DNA from: Limnohabitans sp. Bal53
GTDB taxonomy: Bacteria > Pseudomonadota > Gammaproteobacteria > Burkholderiales > Burkholderiaceae_C
Direction: 5' to 3'
Assembly (NCBI RefSeq): GCF_003063355.1
Contig: NZ_NESH01000002.1
Span: 124,001 to 188,000 of the forward strand
Length of the DNA: 64,000 bases
The notes under the pieces were generated by a model. That model worked only from the letters and a program-made list of their open reading frames with translations. It had not been told where the DNA came from and searched no databases. The position numbers were made by a program, and so were the translations under genes. How positions within the stretch are numbered: position 1 is the first letter of the stretch; every line of letters starts with the position of its first letter. Shown in pieces: positions 48,441 through 57,484 of this stretch.

Positions 48441-50423
48441 ATGGCCACCCAATCAACTGTCAAAACCTCCAACGAGTACTCTGAAGGCTCGATCCGCGTC
48501 TTGAAGGGCCTCGAGCCCGTCAAACAACGTCCGGGCATGTACACCCGCACCGACAACCCCCTGCACATCATCCAAGAGGTGCTGGACAACGCCGCCGACG
48601 AGGCACTGGCGGGGTACGGCAAAAAGATCAAAGTCATCCTGCACTTGGATGGATCGGTCAGCATCGAAGACGATGGTCGGGGCATTCCCTTTGGCCTGCA
48701 CCCTGAAGAAAACGCGCCGGTGATCGAGTTGGTCTTCACCCGCTTGCACGCAGGCGGTAAGTTCGACAAGGGCAAGGGCGGGGCCTACAGCTTCTCGGGC
48801 GGCCTGCACGGCGTGGGCGTGAGCGTGACCAATGCGCTGTCCAAGCGCTTGGAGGCCACCAGCTACCGCGAGGGTCAAGTGGCGACACTGGTGTTCTCTG
48901 GCGGCGACGTGACCGAGTCGCTGGTCAAACGCGCATCTGGCGAGGGTGACCGAAAACAAGGCACGACCGTCCGCGCCTGGCCTGACGCCAAATATTTCGA
49001 ATCCAGCGCCTTGCCCATGAACGAGCTGACGCACCTGCTGCGCAGCAAAGCCGTGCTCATGCCGGGCGTGACTGTGACCTTGGTGAATGAAAAAACCAAG
49101 GAAACCCAGCAGTGGCAATACAAAGCCGGTCTGCGTGACTATTTGACGCAAACGCTCAACGGCGACCCGGTGATTCCGTTGTTTGAAGGCGAAGGCTTTG
49201 CCGATGGCAACAGCGAGAGCTTTGCCGAAGGCGAGGGCGCCTCGTGGGCCGTGGCCTTCACCGAAGACGGCGCGCCGGTGCGCGAAAGCTACGTGAACCT
49301 GATCCCCACCAGCGCAGGCGGCACGCACGACAGCGGCTTGCGCGACGGCCTGTTCACCGCCGTCAAGAGCTTCATCGAGCTGCACGGCCTGCTGCCCAAG
49401 GGCGTCAAGCTGATGCCCGAAGACGTGTTTGCCCGCGCCAGCTATGTGCTGAGCGCCAAGGTGCTGGACCCGCAATTCCAGGGCCAGATCAAGGAACGGC
49501 TGAACTCGCGTGACGCAGTGCGCTTGGTCTCCAGCTTCGTGCGCCCGGCCTTGGAGTTGTGGCTCAACGAGCATGTGGACTACGGCAAAAAATTGGCCGA
49601 ACTCGCCATCAAAGCCGCACAAACCCGCCAGAAAGCGGGCCAGAAGGTCGAAAAGCGCAAGAGCTCTGGTGTGGCCGTGCTCCCAGGCAAACTGACCGAT
49701 TGCGAGAGCAAAGACATCCTGCACAACGAGGTGTTTTTGGTCGAGGGTGACTCGGCGGGTGGCAGCGCCAAAATGGGCCGCAACAAAGAAAGCCAGGCCA
49801 TCTTGCCCCTGCGCGGCAAGGTGCTCAACACCTGGGAAGTCGACCGCGACCGCTTGTTTGCCAACAACGAAATCCACGACATCTCGGTGGCCATTGGCGT
49901 GGACCCGCACGGGCCCAACGACAACCCCGACATGAGCAACCTGCGCTACGGCAAGGTCTGCATCTTGTCGGATGCGGACGTGGACGGCTCGCACATCCAG
50001 GTGCTATTGCTCACTTTGTTCTTCCGCCACTTCCCCAAGTTGATTGAGGCGGGTCACCTGTATGTGGCGCGTCCGCCGCTGTTCAGGGTCGATGCGCCTG
50101 CGCGGGGCAAAAAGCCCGCCTCCAAAGCCTATGCGCTGGACGAGGGCGAGCTGACCGCCATCATCGACAAGCTGCGCAAAGACGGCGTGAAAGAAGGCGG
50201 CTGGAGCATCAGCCGCTTCAAGGGCCTGGGCGAGATGAGCGCCGAGCAGCTGTGGGACACCACGCTCAACCCCGACACCCGCCGCCTCTTGCCCATCGAG
50301 CTGGGCCCACTCGACAATGCCGGCACCGAAAACCTGATGACCCAGCTCATGGGCAAAGGCGAAGCCGCCGCCCGCCGCGAGCTGATGGAGCTGCACGGCG
50401 ACAGCATCGAAATTGACGTGTGA
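48441..50423 (+). CDS. parE: DNA topoisomerase IV subunit B
   Basis: The 660-residue type II topoisomerase subunit carries the ATPase (QRPGMYTRTDNPLHIIQEV, LDNAADEALAGYGKK, SGGLHGVGVSVTNALS) and the TOPRIM domain (VEGDSAGGSAKMGR, DADVDGSHIQVLLLT). It lacks the gyrase-B-specific insert, so it is ParE. The partner parC is 511 bp downstream on the same strand, separated by a repeat array. Confidence 0.96.
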   Translation: MATQSTVKTSNEYSEGSIRVLKGLEPVKQRPGMYTRTDNPLHIIQEVLDNAADEALAGYGKKIKVILHLDGSVSIEDDGRGIPFGLHPEENAPVIELVFTRLHAGGKFDKGKGGAYSFSGGLHGVGVSVTNALSKRLEATSYREGQVATLVFSGGDVTESLVKRASGEGDRKQGTTVRAWPDAKYFESSALPMNELTHLLRSKAVLMPGVTVTLVNEKTKETQQWQYKAGLRDYLTQTLNGDPVIPLFEGEGFADGNSESFAEGEGASWAVAFTEDGAPVRESYVNLIPTSAGGTHDSGLRDGLFTAVKSFIELHGLLPKGVKLMPEDVFARASYVLSAKVLDPQFQGQIKERLNSRDAVRLVSSFVRPALELWLNEHVDYGKKLAELAIKAAQTRQKAGQKVEKRKSSGVAVLPGKLTDCESKDILHNEVFLVEGDSAGGSAKMGRNKESQAILPLRGKVLNTWEVDRDRLFANNEIHDISVAIGVDPHGPNDNPDMSNLRYGKVCILSDADVDGSHIQVLLLTLFFRHFPKLIEAGHLYVARPPLFRVDAPARGKKPASKAYALDEGELTAIIDKLRKDGVKEGGWSISRFKGLGEMSAEQLWDTTLNPDTRRLLPIELGPLDNAGTENLMTQLMGKGEAAARRELMELHGDSIEIDV

Positions 50424-50934
50424 TGTCTGTCATCACCATCCCCACTGTCCCCGTCATCGCGAGGCACCAAGCGATCCATGGATTGCCACGCTGCGCTCGC
50501 AATGACGGGAGGGTGCCGCGCTTCGCTCGCAATGACGAGAGATTACCGGGCTGCGCTCGCAATGACTTAGGAGTGCCACGCTACGCTCGCAATGACGATG
50601 GATTGCCGCGCTACGCTCGCAATGACGTGAGAGTGCCGCGCTGCGCTCGCAAGGGCACTGAAAAGTCATTGCCCTCTGTTCCCGTCATCGCGAGGCACGA
50701 AGCGATCCATGGATTGCCACGCTACGCTCGCAATGACCTGAGATTGCCGCGCTACGCTCGCAATGACCGGAGATTACCGCGCTTCGCTCGCAATGACGAG
50801 AGATTGCCGCGCTGCGCTCGCATGGAGGAATGGACTGTCCAGTTTGACAGTTGGCGGTATGCGGTGGAGAGCAAATCAATGCCCATCTCAATTCCCGCCA
50901 ATCCCTAACGCACAACCTACCCAACGTAGAAAAA
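50424..50934 (+). repeat. Tandem 30-bp palindromic repeat array between parE and parC
   Basis: Ten units with an exact 30-bp period are built on TGCCGCGCTACGCTCGCAAT. Six start at 50484, 50514, 50544, 50574, 50604 and 50634, and four at 50715, 50745, 50775 and 50805. Each block is preceded by an inverse unit (CCCGTCATCGCGAGGCAC). The units differ at a few positions (CTGCG, CTTCG, CTACG). Long open frames cross it because it contains no stop in several frames; the decapeptide pattern they give is not a real protein in my view. Confidence 0.92.
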
Positions 50935-53304
50935 ATGACCGATTTGCTGACCCCTGAAGCTTCACAGCAACCTGCCGCGCCTGAAGGCGACCACTTGGGC
51001 GCCTACGCGCAGCGGGCCTATCTGGAATACGCGCTGTCCGTTGTCAAAGGCCGTGCATTGCCCGATGTTTGCGATGGCCAAAAGCCGGTGCAGCGGCGCA
51101 TTTTGTATTCGATGGACCGCATGGGCCTGAGCTACAGCGGCCCGAACAACAACACCGCCGCCAAACCCGTCAAAAGCGCCCGCGTGGTGGGTGATGTGCT
51201 GGGCCGCTACCACCCGCACGGTGACACGGCCGCCTATGACGCGCTGGTGCGCATGGCGCAAGACTTTTCGCAGCGCTACCCGCTGATCGACGGGCAGGGT
51301 AACTTTGGCTCGCGTGATGGCGACGGCGCCGCTGCCATGCGTTACACCGAAGCGCGCTTGTCGCGCATCACCAGCTTGCTGCTCGACGAGATCGACATGG
51401 GCACGGTGGACTTCATCCCCAACTACGACGGCTCGACTGAGGAGCCGCGCCAGCTGCCCGCCCGCTTGCCGTTCAGCTTGCTCAATGGCGCGAGCGGCAT
51501 TGCCGTGGGCCTGGCTACCGAGATTCCCAGCCACAACCTGCGCGAAGTCGCTGATGCTTGTGTCGCTTTGATCCGCAACGACAAGCTGAGCGACAGCGAG
51601 TTGATGGCCATCATCCCTGGCCCTGACTACCCCGGTGGCGGCCAGATCATCAGCCCGGCCAGCGACATTGCCGACGCTTACCGCACCGGTCGTGGCAGCC
51701 TCAAGGTGCGCGCCCGCTGGAAGATCGAAGAACTGGCCCGAGGCCAGTGGCAACTGGTGGTGACCGAACTGCCGCAAGGCGTGAGCTCGCAGCGCGTGCT
51801 CGAAGAGATTGAAGAACTGACCAACCCCAAGGTCAAGGCCGGTAAAAAAGCGCTCAGCACCGACCAGTTGCAACTCAAGGCCAGCATGCTGGCCGTGCTG
51901 GACGTGGTGCGTGACGAATCGAGCAAAGACGCCGCCGTTCGCCTGGTGTTCGAGCCTAAGACCAGCCGCATCGAACAGCAAGAACTCATCACGGCCTTGC
52001 TGGCGCACACCAGCTTGGAAACATCTGCGCCGATCAACATGACTTCGGTCGGCATCGACGGCAAGCCGATTCAAAAGTCACTGCGCCAGATGTTGGTGGA
52101 GTGGATCAGCTTCCGCCAGACCACCATCACGCGCCGCAGCCAGCACCGCTTGAACAAGGTGCTGGACCGCATCCATATTCTGGAAGGCCGTCAGTTGGTG
52201 TTGCTCAACATCGACGAGGTGATCCGCATCATCCGCCACAGCGACGAGCCCAAGCCTGCGCTGATCGAAGCATTCAAGCTCAGCGACCGCCAAGCCGAAG
52301 ACATTCTGGAGATTCGCCTGCGCCAACTGGCCCGGCTCGAAGCCATCAAGATCGAGCAGGAGTTGTCTGAGCTGCGTGAAGAGCAGGGCAAGCTCGAAGA
52401 GATTTTAGGCAGCCCCGCTGCGCTGCGCCGCTTGATGATCAAGGAGATCGAAGCGGACGCCAAGACCTTTGCCGACCCGCGCCGCACGCTGATCCAGGAA
52501 GAGAAAAAGGCCGTGGCCGAGGTCAAGGTGGTGGACGAACCGGTGACGGTGGTCGTGTCGGAAAAAGGCTGGGTGCGTGCCCGCACCGGCCACGGCCATG
52601 ACGCCACCAGCTTCGCTTTCAAGGCGGGCGACGGCCTGTATGGCACCTTTGAATGCCGCACGGTGGATCAGCTCATCATCTTTGGCAGCAACGGCCGCAT
52701 CTACAGCGTGCCCGTGGCCACACTGCCCGGCGCACGCGGCGACGGCCAGCCGGTCACCACGCTGATCGAGTTGGAGCCCACCACACAAATTGCGCATTAC
52801 TTTGCCGGCCCGGCGCACGCCACGCTGCTGCTCAGCGGCTCGGGTGGCTACGGATTCATGGCCTCGGTCGAGAACATGATTTCGCGCAACAAAGCGGGCA
52901 AGGCCTTCATCAGCCTGGGCGAGGGCGAAACCGTGTGCGTGCCCAGCCATGTGAGTGGCTCCAGTGCCACCGTGCCTGCCGACAAACAGCCCATCCCCGC
53001 GGCCACCAGCGTCTGCTGCGCCAGCACGGGCGGTCGTGTGCTGACCTTTGAGATCAGCGAGCTCAAGACCATGGAAAAAGGCGGCCGAGGCCTGATGCTC
53101 ATCGACTTGGAAGCCAAAGACACCCTGGCGGGCGCGGCGGCCTACACCCGCAGCATCAAGATCGAAGGCATTGGCCGTGGCGGCAAAGAGCGCGAAGAAA
53201 CGCTGGAAATCCGCAGCCTGAACAACGCCAAAACAGCGCGTGCCAAGAAGGGCAAAGTGGCGGACTTGGGCTTCAAGCCGAACCGGGTGACGCGGGTGGA
53301 GTGA
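50935..53304 (+). CDS. parC: DNA topoisomerase IV subunit A
   Basis: The 789-residue subunit has the catalytic core start [19 protein letters not shown], the active-site Tyr in [11 protein letters not shown] and a C-terminal beta-propeller. An ATG at 50935 with no clear ribosome site is chosen; upstream in-frame codons come from the repeat array region and are unlikely. It pairs with ParE to unlink chromosomes. The 15-residue N-terminal tail before the core ([17 protein letters not shown]) is normal for the family. Confidence 0.96.
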   Translation: MTDLLTPEASQQPAAPEGDHLGAYAQRAYLEYALSVVKGRALPDVCDGQKPVQRRILYSMDRMGLSYSGPNNNTAAKPVKSARVVGDVLGRYHPHGDTAAYDALVRMAQDFSQRYPLIDGQGNFGSRDGDGAAAMRYTEARLSRITSLLLDEIDMGTVDFIPNYDGSTEEPRQLPARLPFSLLNGASGIAVGLATEIPSHNLREVADACVALIRNDKLSDSELMAIIPGPDYPGGGQIISPASDIADAYRTGRGSLKVRARWKIEELARGQWQLVVTELPQGVSSQRVLEEIEELTNPKVKAGKKALSTDQLQLKASMLAVLDVVRDESSKDAAVRLVFEPKTSRIEQQELITALLAHTSLETSAPINMTSVGIDGKPIQKSLRQMLVEWISFRQTTITRRSQHRLNKVLDRIHILEGRQLVLLNIDEVIRIIRHSDEPKPALIEAFKLSDRQAEDILEIRLRQLARLEAIKIEQELSELREEQGKLEEILGSPAALRRLMIKEIEADAKTFADPRRTLIQEEKKAVAEVKVVDEPVTVVVSEKGWVRARTGHGHDATSFAFKAGDGLYGTFECRTVDQLIIFGSNGRIYSVPVATLPGARGDGQPVTTLIELEPTTQIAHYFAGPAHATLLLSGSGGYGFMASVENMISRNKAGKAFISLGEGETVCVPSHVSGSSATVPADKQPIPAATSVCCASTGGRVLTFEISELKTMEKGGRGLMLIDLEAKDTLAGAAAYTRSIKIEGIGRGGKEREETLEIRSLNNAKTARAKKGKVADLGFKPNRVTRVE

Positions 53305-53341
53305 GGGTTTGACGTAGAGCCCACTTGCTGCCCATTTTTTA

Positions 53342-53430
53342 AGCACGCCCCGCCAGCCCAAGCGGGGCGTTGTTTTTGGGGCTTGTCCCTGTACTTGTCC
53401 ACAGCTTTGGGCACGGGGTTTGGGGACAGT
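53342..53430 (+). repeat. 89-bp direct repeat, copy 1 (with parC terminator)
   Basis: The segment starts AGCACGCCCCGCCAGCCC and ends near GGGGACAGT. Copy 2 at 54110-54198 is the same length and orientation. The first part (53345-53377) also forms a terminator for parC: ACGCCCCGC / GCGGGGCGT followed by a T-rich run. The second part contains ACTTGTCCACAGCTTTGG. Confidence 0.8.
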
Positions 53431-53446
53431 TTGTGCGGTGTGAGTC

Positions 53447-53722
53447 TCAGTACACCGCGTCGTGGTCGCCCACATTGATCGGGATGATTTGCTGGTCTTG
53501 AATCAGCAGCTCCATGGTGATCCGGTAAGACAGGTTGATCGACACCGAATGCATGCCTGCCAGTCGGCCGGACAGGGCGTGAAGGCGCAGTGATGGGTGG
53601 TGCGGGTTCAGTTCCAGCAGGGCCAATGTTTTGGCGTATTGGTTGCGAAGTTCAGGATGCCGTTTGATGAACCGCACAGCCCTGCGCATGTAGGCGTCGG
53701 TAAAGACCAGCGTGTAGGGCAT
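53447..53722 (-). CDS. RelE/YafQ-type toxin
   Basis: The 91-residue protein has the RelE-superfamily fold: YTLVFTDAYMRRAVRFIKRH at the start, LRLHALSGRLAGMHSVSINL in the middle and NVGDHDAVY at the end, the last typical of mRNA-interferase toxins. It is the downstream gene of an antitoxin-toxin pair on the minus strand, 22 bp after the antitoxin. It lies between the two 89-bp direct repeats. Confidence 0.85.
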   Translation of the reverse strand: MPYTLVFTDAYMRRAVRFIKRHPELRNQYAKTLALLELNPHHPSLRLHALSGRLAGMHSVSINLSYRITMELLIQDQQIIPINVGDHDAVY

Positions 53723-53744
53723 GCCGTTTGAAAGGCTGGGACGC

Positions 53745-54017
53745 TCAGTGCGCGGTGTTGTTCAGCAGGGCATCGAGCCGGGCCATGTGGGCATCCGCGC
53801 TTTCTTGGATGGCGCGGCCAGCATCCAGGTCGGCACGGCTTTGGATCAGGGCTGCTTCCAGCTCACATTCGCGCAGGTAGTGGTATTGCGCCATGTCCAT
53901 CACCACAAACCGGTCCTTGCCGCGCACCGAAATGGTGGCTTCGGTCTGCTCGGCCAGTGCCGATTCAATCGCAGCAATGCCACGTACTTTGAGGTCGTTG
54001 GCGGTCAGTTGGGGCAT
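53745..54017 (-). CDS. Phd/YefM-like antitoxin
   Basis: The 90-residue protein begins MPQLTANDLKVRGIAAIESA and has EATISVRGKDRFVVMDMAQY, the strand-turn-strand pattern of prevent-host-death antitoxins, followed by a helical C-terminal arm (ALIQSRADLDAGRAIQESAD). It pairs with the following RelE-like toxin and should repress their promoter. Confidence 0.85.
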   Translation of the reverse strand: MPQLTANDLKVRGIAAIESALAEQTEATISVRGKDRFVVMDMAQYHYLRECELEAALIQSRADLDAGRAIQESADAHMARLDALLNNTAH

Positions 54018-54109
54018 GGTTGATCAGGGTCAGAATCATTGATTGTGTGATTTTCAGTGCTGTTGATCGTATTGTCAATCGTGTTATTGGTGTTTGTGCT
54101 CATGAATTG

Positions 54110-54198
54110 AGCACGCCCCGCCAGCCCTTGCTGGCTGCGGCTTTGGCCGCTTATCCCTGCACTTGTCCACAGCTTTGGACACGGCCTGTGGGGACAGT
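54110..54198 (+). repeat. 89-bp direct repeat, copy 2
   Basis: This copy keeps the first 18 bases of copy 1 and the block CACTTGTCCACAGCTTTGG. The middle (TTGCTGGCTGCGGC) has diverged without changing the length. It lies on the far side of the toxin-antitoxin pair. Confidence 0.8.
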
Positions 54199-54240
54199 TG
54201 GCGTGTAGCCATAGCTCGATGATCCCCATAGGGGGCCGCC

Positions 54241-54477
54241 ATGAGCATCACCACCTTGTTCACCAACAACCGCACGCAAGCGATCCGTTTGACTGCGGCT
54301 TTGCGTTTGCCTGAGGATGTCAAGAAGGCGCAAGTGCATGCCCGGAGGGGCGATCGGATCATCTGGCCCGTAGGGAATTCGCAGGCCCCTTTCTACAAGC
54401 TGTCCGAGTTCGCCCGCGTGCCGGGCTGGATGGTGGAGAGCCGGGTGGGCTCATTGAATGGAGGCCCAACCTCCTAG
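54241..54477 (+). CDS. Orphan VapB-like antitoxin
   Basis: The 78-residue protein starts MSITTLFTNNRTQAIRL, the AbrB/SpoVT-type strand with NRTQAxRLP typical of VapB. The family normally continues with a short tail and is followed by a VapC toxin gene; here the tail ends differently (SRVGSLNGGPTS) and no vapC follows, since the next gene is DUF1993 on the other strand. It is probably an orphan or a degenerate antitoxin. Confidence 0.7.
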   Translation: MSITTLFTNNRTQAIRLTAALRLPEDVKKAQVHARRGDRIIWPVGNSQAPFYKLSEFARVPGWMVESRVGSLNGGPTS

Positions 54478-54484
54478 AGTTTTT

Positions 54485-55000
54485 TCAGCCCTGCGCACCC
54501 AAGAGGTAATCGATCTTGCCCACCTCTACACCGTTGTGGCGCAGGATGGTGTAGGCCGTGGTGATGTGGAAGTACATGTTGGGCAGCATCCAGCCTGTCA
54601 GGTAGTCTTGCCCTTTGAGGGTGCGGGTTTTGCCCGGACCTGCGGGGAACGTGATGTCCTTGTCTTCGCTACCGTCCAGCGCCGTGGCGGGCACGGTGGC
54701 GATGAAGGCCAGGGTTTTCTGGATGCGCTCTTGCAGCTGGGCCAGGGTGGTTTCGGTGTCGTCAAACTTAGGCGCTTCGACGCCGCTCAAGCGCGCAACG
54801 CCGTTTTTCACGGCGTCGCAGGCGATCAGCACCTGGCGCGTGAAGGGGAACATGTCGGGGGCCAGGCGGTAGGTGGTGAGCGCCGTAGGGTCGATCTTTT
54901 TGGCCTCCACGAATTGCTCGGCTTTGCTCAGGATGTGGCTCAGGTTGTTGAGCATGCGGGTGCACACGGGCAGGCTGGCGCTGGACATGGAAAGGGTCAT
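54485..55000 (-). CDS. DUF1993 family protein
   Basis: The 171-residue protein is a DUF1993 (DinB-like four-helix) member: TRMLNNLSHILSKAEQFVE, YRLAPDMFPFTRQVLIACD and YFHITTAYTILRHNGVEVGK. The function is unknown. It lies upstream of the convergent VapB-like gene and follows the broken flavin reductase gene. Confidence 0.9.
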   Translation of the reverse strand: MTLSMSSASLPVCTRMLNNLSHILSKAEQFVEAKKIDPTALTTYRLAPDMFPFTRQVLIACDAVKNGVARLSGVEAPKFDDTETTLAQLQERIQKTLAFIATVPATALDGSEDKDITFPAGPGKTRTLKGQDYLTGWMLPNMYFHITTAYTILRHNGVEVGKIDYLLGAQG

Positions 55001-55038
55001 GAAAGTCTCCGGTTGTTGAAGGTTGCTGGTTTGGAAAT

Positions 55039-55617
55039 TCAGGCGTTGACCACAGGCAAAGCCTGGACCGCCTCGCCAATGGCATAAAAGTGGCCGCCAG
55101 CCACAGGGTGCAGGCTGCGCAGTTCGGGTGGCGCGTTTTCAAAGTGCCAGCGGCCTTGGTTGAAGACGCGTTCATCGGCCCAGGCACCGATCACCTCGGC
55201 AAGGATCAAGTCGTGCGGTCCCGCCACATGGGCAGTGGCGGGCAGCACTCGGCACTCCAGCTGGGCGATGCAGCCGTTCACGAAGGGAACGCCGGTCTGC
55301 GCTGCGGCTTGAGTGCGGATCTGGCACAGGCTCAGTTTGTCGGGGTGGTTCTTGCTGCTCATGCCGCCTGCGGCCATGACCAGGTCTTTCATGGCCACTG
55401 TGGGCACGCAAAGGCTGAGCACGCCGGAAGCGTCGATCAGCTCTCACGTGAGGGTGCTTTTATCGACCACGACCGCGATTTTTGGGGTGTCAAAGTCCAA
55501 GGGCATGGCCCAGGCGGCGGCCATCACATTGCTTTGGCCCGCATGCTGGCTGCCCACCAGCACGGTGGGGCCGTGGTTGAGCAAACGGTAAGCGTGTTTC
55601 AGTTCAACAGTGTGCAT
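55039..55617 (-). pseudogene. Flavin reductase-like gene with one in-frame TGA
   Basis: Read from ATG 55617, the frame gives HAYRLLNHGPTVLVGSQHAG and SNVMAAAWAMPLDFDTPK, typical of the flavin reductase (FMN-binding split-barrel) family. It continues to codon 58, where TGA (55444-55446) replaces an expected Arg in TLT(R)ELIDASG, and then reads through to NA at 55039 without another stop. The match on both sides is good. It is either a pseudogene or a sequencing error. Confidence 0.85.
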
Positions 55618-55624
55618 GCGGTGT

Positions 55625-55825
55625 TCAACGGGGTTCGGGCGAGAGCACTGAGCGCTCTTTTTGGTATTGATCGTAGGACGGCAGAGGGGTTCCCGGGGCG
55701 GTGCCGCTGCCTACGGCCTTGGCCCTTTCCTGGGCACGGATTTCTTCGTACACGCCTTGCGTTGAAATCAGGCCGCAACCCGACAGGCCCCCAAGCAGTG
55801 TCAGTGCGATGAGTGTTTTGTTCAT
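55625..55825 (-). CDS. Small lipoprotein (66 aa)
   Basis: The protein starts MNKTLIALTLLGGLSGCGLI, with a lipobox LSGC (Cys at residue 17), followed by a charged region EEIRAQERAKAVGSGTAPGT. No family was recognised. Its start overlaps the stop of DUF2164 by 4 nt, so it is coupled to that gene. Confidence 0.75.
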   Translation of the reverse strand: MNKTLIALTLLGGLSGCGLISTQGVYEEIRAQERAKAVGSGTAPGTPLPSYDQYQKERSVLSPEPR

Positions 55826-56088
55826 GGTTTGCGTTTGTTGAACTTTTGCCAGTACTGGAATTCGTCCGCACGGACTTCGTATTCCAGGTCTTCCACGCGC
55901 ATGAGCATGCGCTCTTTGGCGTCGCTCACGGCGCGGTTGTAGATGCTGGGGCCGATTTCTTCGAGGACAAAACCAAGCAGGGCACCGGCAGAAATATTGC
56001 CGATTTTTTGCTCGAAATTGGCCTCGAAGTAGCGCTCGATGCTGGCAATCGCCTGAGCGCGGTCTTCTTTGCTCAGCTCAATGGGCAT
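55822..56088 (-). CDS. DUF2164 family protein
   Basis: The 88-residue protein has the DUF2164 pattern: MPIELSKEDRAQAIASIERY at the start, GNISAGALLGFVLEEIGPSI in the middle, and VEDLEYEVRADEFQYW at the end. The function is unknown. It lies between the RidA and small lipoprotein genes, all on the same strand within about 10 nt of each other, so an operon is likely. Confidence 0.9.
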   Translation of the reverse strand: MPIELSKEDRAQAIASIERYFEANFEQKIGNISAGALLGFVLEEIGPSIYNRAVSDAKERMLMRVEDLEYEVRADEFQYWQKFNKRKP

Positions 56089-56097
56089 GGCCGCAGA

Positions 56098-56556
56098 TCA
56101 GCCGATTTCGGCGATGAGTTCGATCTCAACGCAAGCGCCCATGGGGATTTGCGCCACGCCAAAGGCGCTGCGAGCATGCGCGCCGACCTGGGGGCCAAAC
56201 ACCTGGCCCAGCAGTTCGCTGCAGCCGTTGGTCACCAGGTGCTGCTCGGTGAAGTCGCCTGTGGAGTTGACCAGGCTCATCACTTTGACAATGCGCTTGA
56301 CCTTGTTCAGGTCGCCCACGGCGGCGTGCAGGGTGCCCATCAGGTCAATCGCCACGGCGCGCGCGGCTTGCTGGCCTTCGGTGGTGCTGATGTTTTTGCC
56401 CAGTTGACCGGCCCAGACTTTGCCGTCTTTTTTGGCAATGTGGCCGGACAGGAAAACCAGGTTGCCCGTCTGCACAAAGGGCACATAGGCTGCGGCCGGC
56501 ACGGCCACAGGGGGCAGTTCGATGTTCAGGGATTTCAGGGTGTCGTAAACGCTCAT
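56098..56556 (-). CDS. RidA/YjgF-like protein
   Basis: The 152-residue protein belongs to the Rid family that removes reactive enamine/imine intermediates. Motifs are VFLSGHIAKKDGKVWAGQLG, EGQQAARAVAIDLMGTL and the C-terminal ASFGVAQIPMGACVEIE-type AFGVAQIPMGACVEIELIA. The arginine typical of RidA catalysis is not obvious, so it may be in a Rid subgroup without that activity. The start is ATG 56556. Confidence 0.85.
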   Translation of the reverse strand: MSVYDTLKSLNIELPPVAVPAAAYVPFVQTGNLVFLSGHIAKKDGKVWAGQLGKNISTTEGQQAARAVAIDLMGTLHAAVGDLNKVKRIVKVMSLVNSTGDFTEQHLVTNGCSELLGQVFGPQVGAHARSAFGVAQIPMGACVEIELIAEIG

Positions 56557-56712
56557 GGTGTGTCTCACAGCTAAGTGGAAGGGCATTGGCTTGTGGGGCC
56601 AAGCTTGGGTAGATGATTGTCGCTGACTTCAAACGGGACCAGGCCATCGCTGCCTTCGGAAGTTCGGTATGTCCTGTCAAGTCTGAGGGCTCGAGCACCA
56701 GCTGGCGCTAGG

Positions 56713-57390
56713 TCACCGGGTTTCCTTCGCCACATCCTGCTCGAAGCTGGCCTCTAGCAAGGGGGCTTTTTCGGCCATCCAGCCGCTGTAGACGGTTTGG
56801 AAATCGGTCACGATCTGCGCCAGCGGCATGTCGTCAAAAGTGCCGCGCTGGTTCACGTACTCCATGTGCCGGTTGCCTGCCTTGTCAAACGGGTGGTAAA
56901 TCGAATCGTTTTGCCCATCAAACTCCAGCGGCAACAGGCCGAATTTGTCACACAGCTCGATGTTGAAAGCAGGCGTGGCCTTGACCCACTGGCCGTCCAA
57001 CCAGATGTCGGCATAGCCGTGCCAGATGAACACATCGGTCTGCATGGTCTGGCGCAAGCGCTCGGTGCTCAGGTGGTTACGCACATCGGCATAACCCAGC
57101 CGGGCGTGCAGGCCTGCGGCGCGGCAGGCCGCCGCCATCAGCGCTGCTTTGGGCACGCACCAGCCCGAGCCTTGGGCGATGACGGAGCTGGCCCGCATGC
57201 CCTGCGGCGACAGGTCGATGCGGTAGGGGTCATAGCGAAAGCGGTCGCGCACCGCCAGGTACAGCGACACCGCGCGTTCGCGGTCGGTGGCGCCTTGTGC
57301 ATGTTCGCGCGCCAAGGCGATCACATCGGGGTGGTCGCTGTCGATCAAGGCCGTGGCGGCCAGCGTGGCGGGGGAGGGCAGGTCGTTCAT
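56713..57390 (-). CDS. Transglutaminase-like protein
   Basis: The 225-residue protein has a transglutaminase/cysteine-protease-like core: VIAQGSGWCVPKAALMAAAC with the catalytic Cys, LGYADVRNHL and VFIWHGYADIWLDGQW with the His and Asp. Similar bacterial proteins are of unknown function. ATG 57390 is preferred over GTG 57399. It ends 157 bp from the RidA start. Confidence 0.85.
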   Translation of the reverse strand: MNDLPSPATLAATALIDSDHPDVIALAREHAQGATDRERAVSLYLAVRDRFRYDPYRIDLSPQGMRASSVIAQGSGWCVPKAALMAAACRAAGLHARLGYADVRNHLSTERLRQTMQTDVFIWHGYADIWLDGQWVKATPAFNIELCDKFGLLPLEFDGQNDSIYHPFDKAGNRHMEYVNQRGTFDDMPLAQIVTDFQTVYSGWMAEKAPLLEASFEQDVAKETR

Positions 57391-57484
57391 GCAGTTCACT
57401 GTAGCGCGCGCGGCAGCATTGGGGTGTCACGCTGGCTATAGTGCTTTGATGGTGCTTTGCAGCACAACACAAGGAGACATGGGC

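Noticed and set aside
50424..50934. CRISPR array between parE and parC
   Set aside because: The period is regular, but there are no unique spacers: almost the whole 30-bp unit is conserved and palindromic. No cas genes are near.
53342..54198. Integron attC sites around the toxin-antitoxin pair
   Set aside because: Length and hairpin potential fit loosely, but the RYYYAAC/GTTRRRY core sites are not present, and no integrase was seen in the window.
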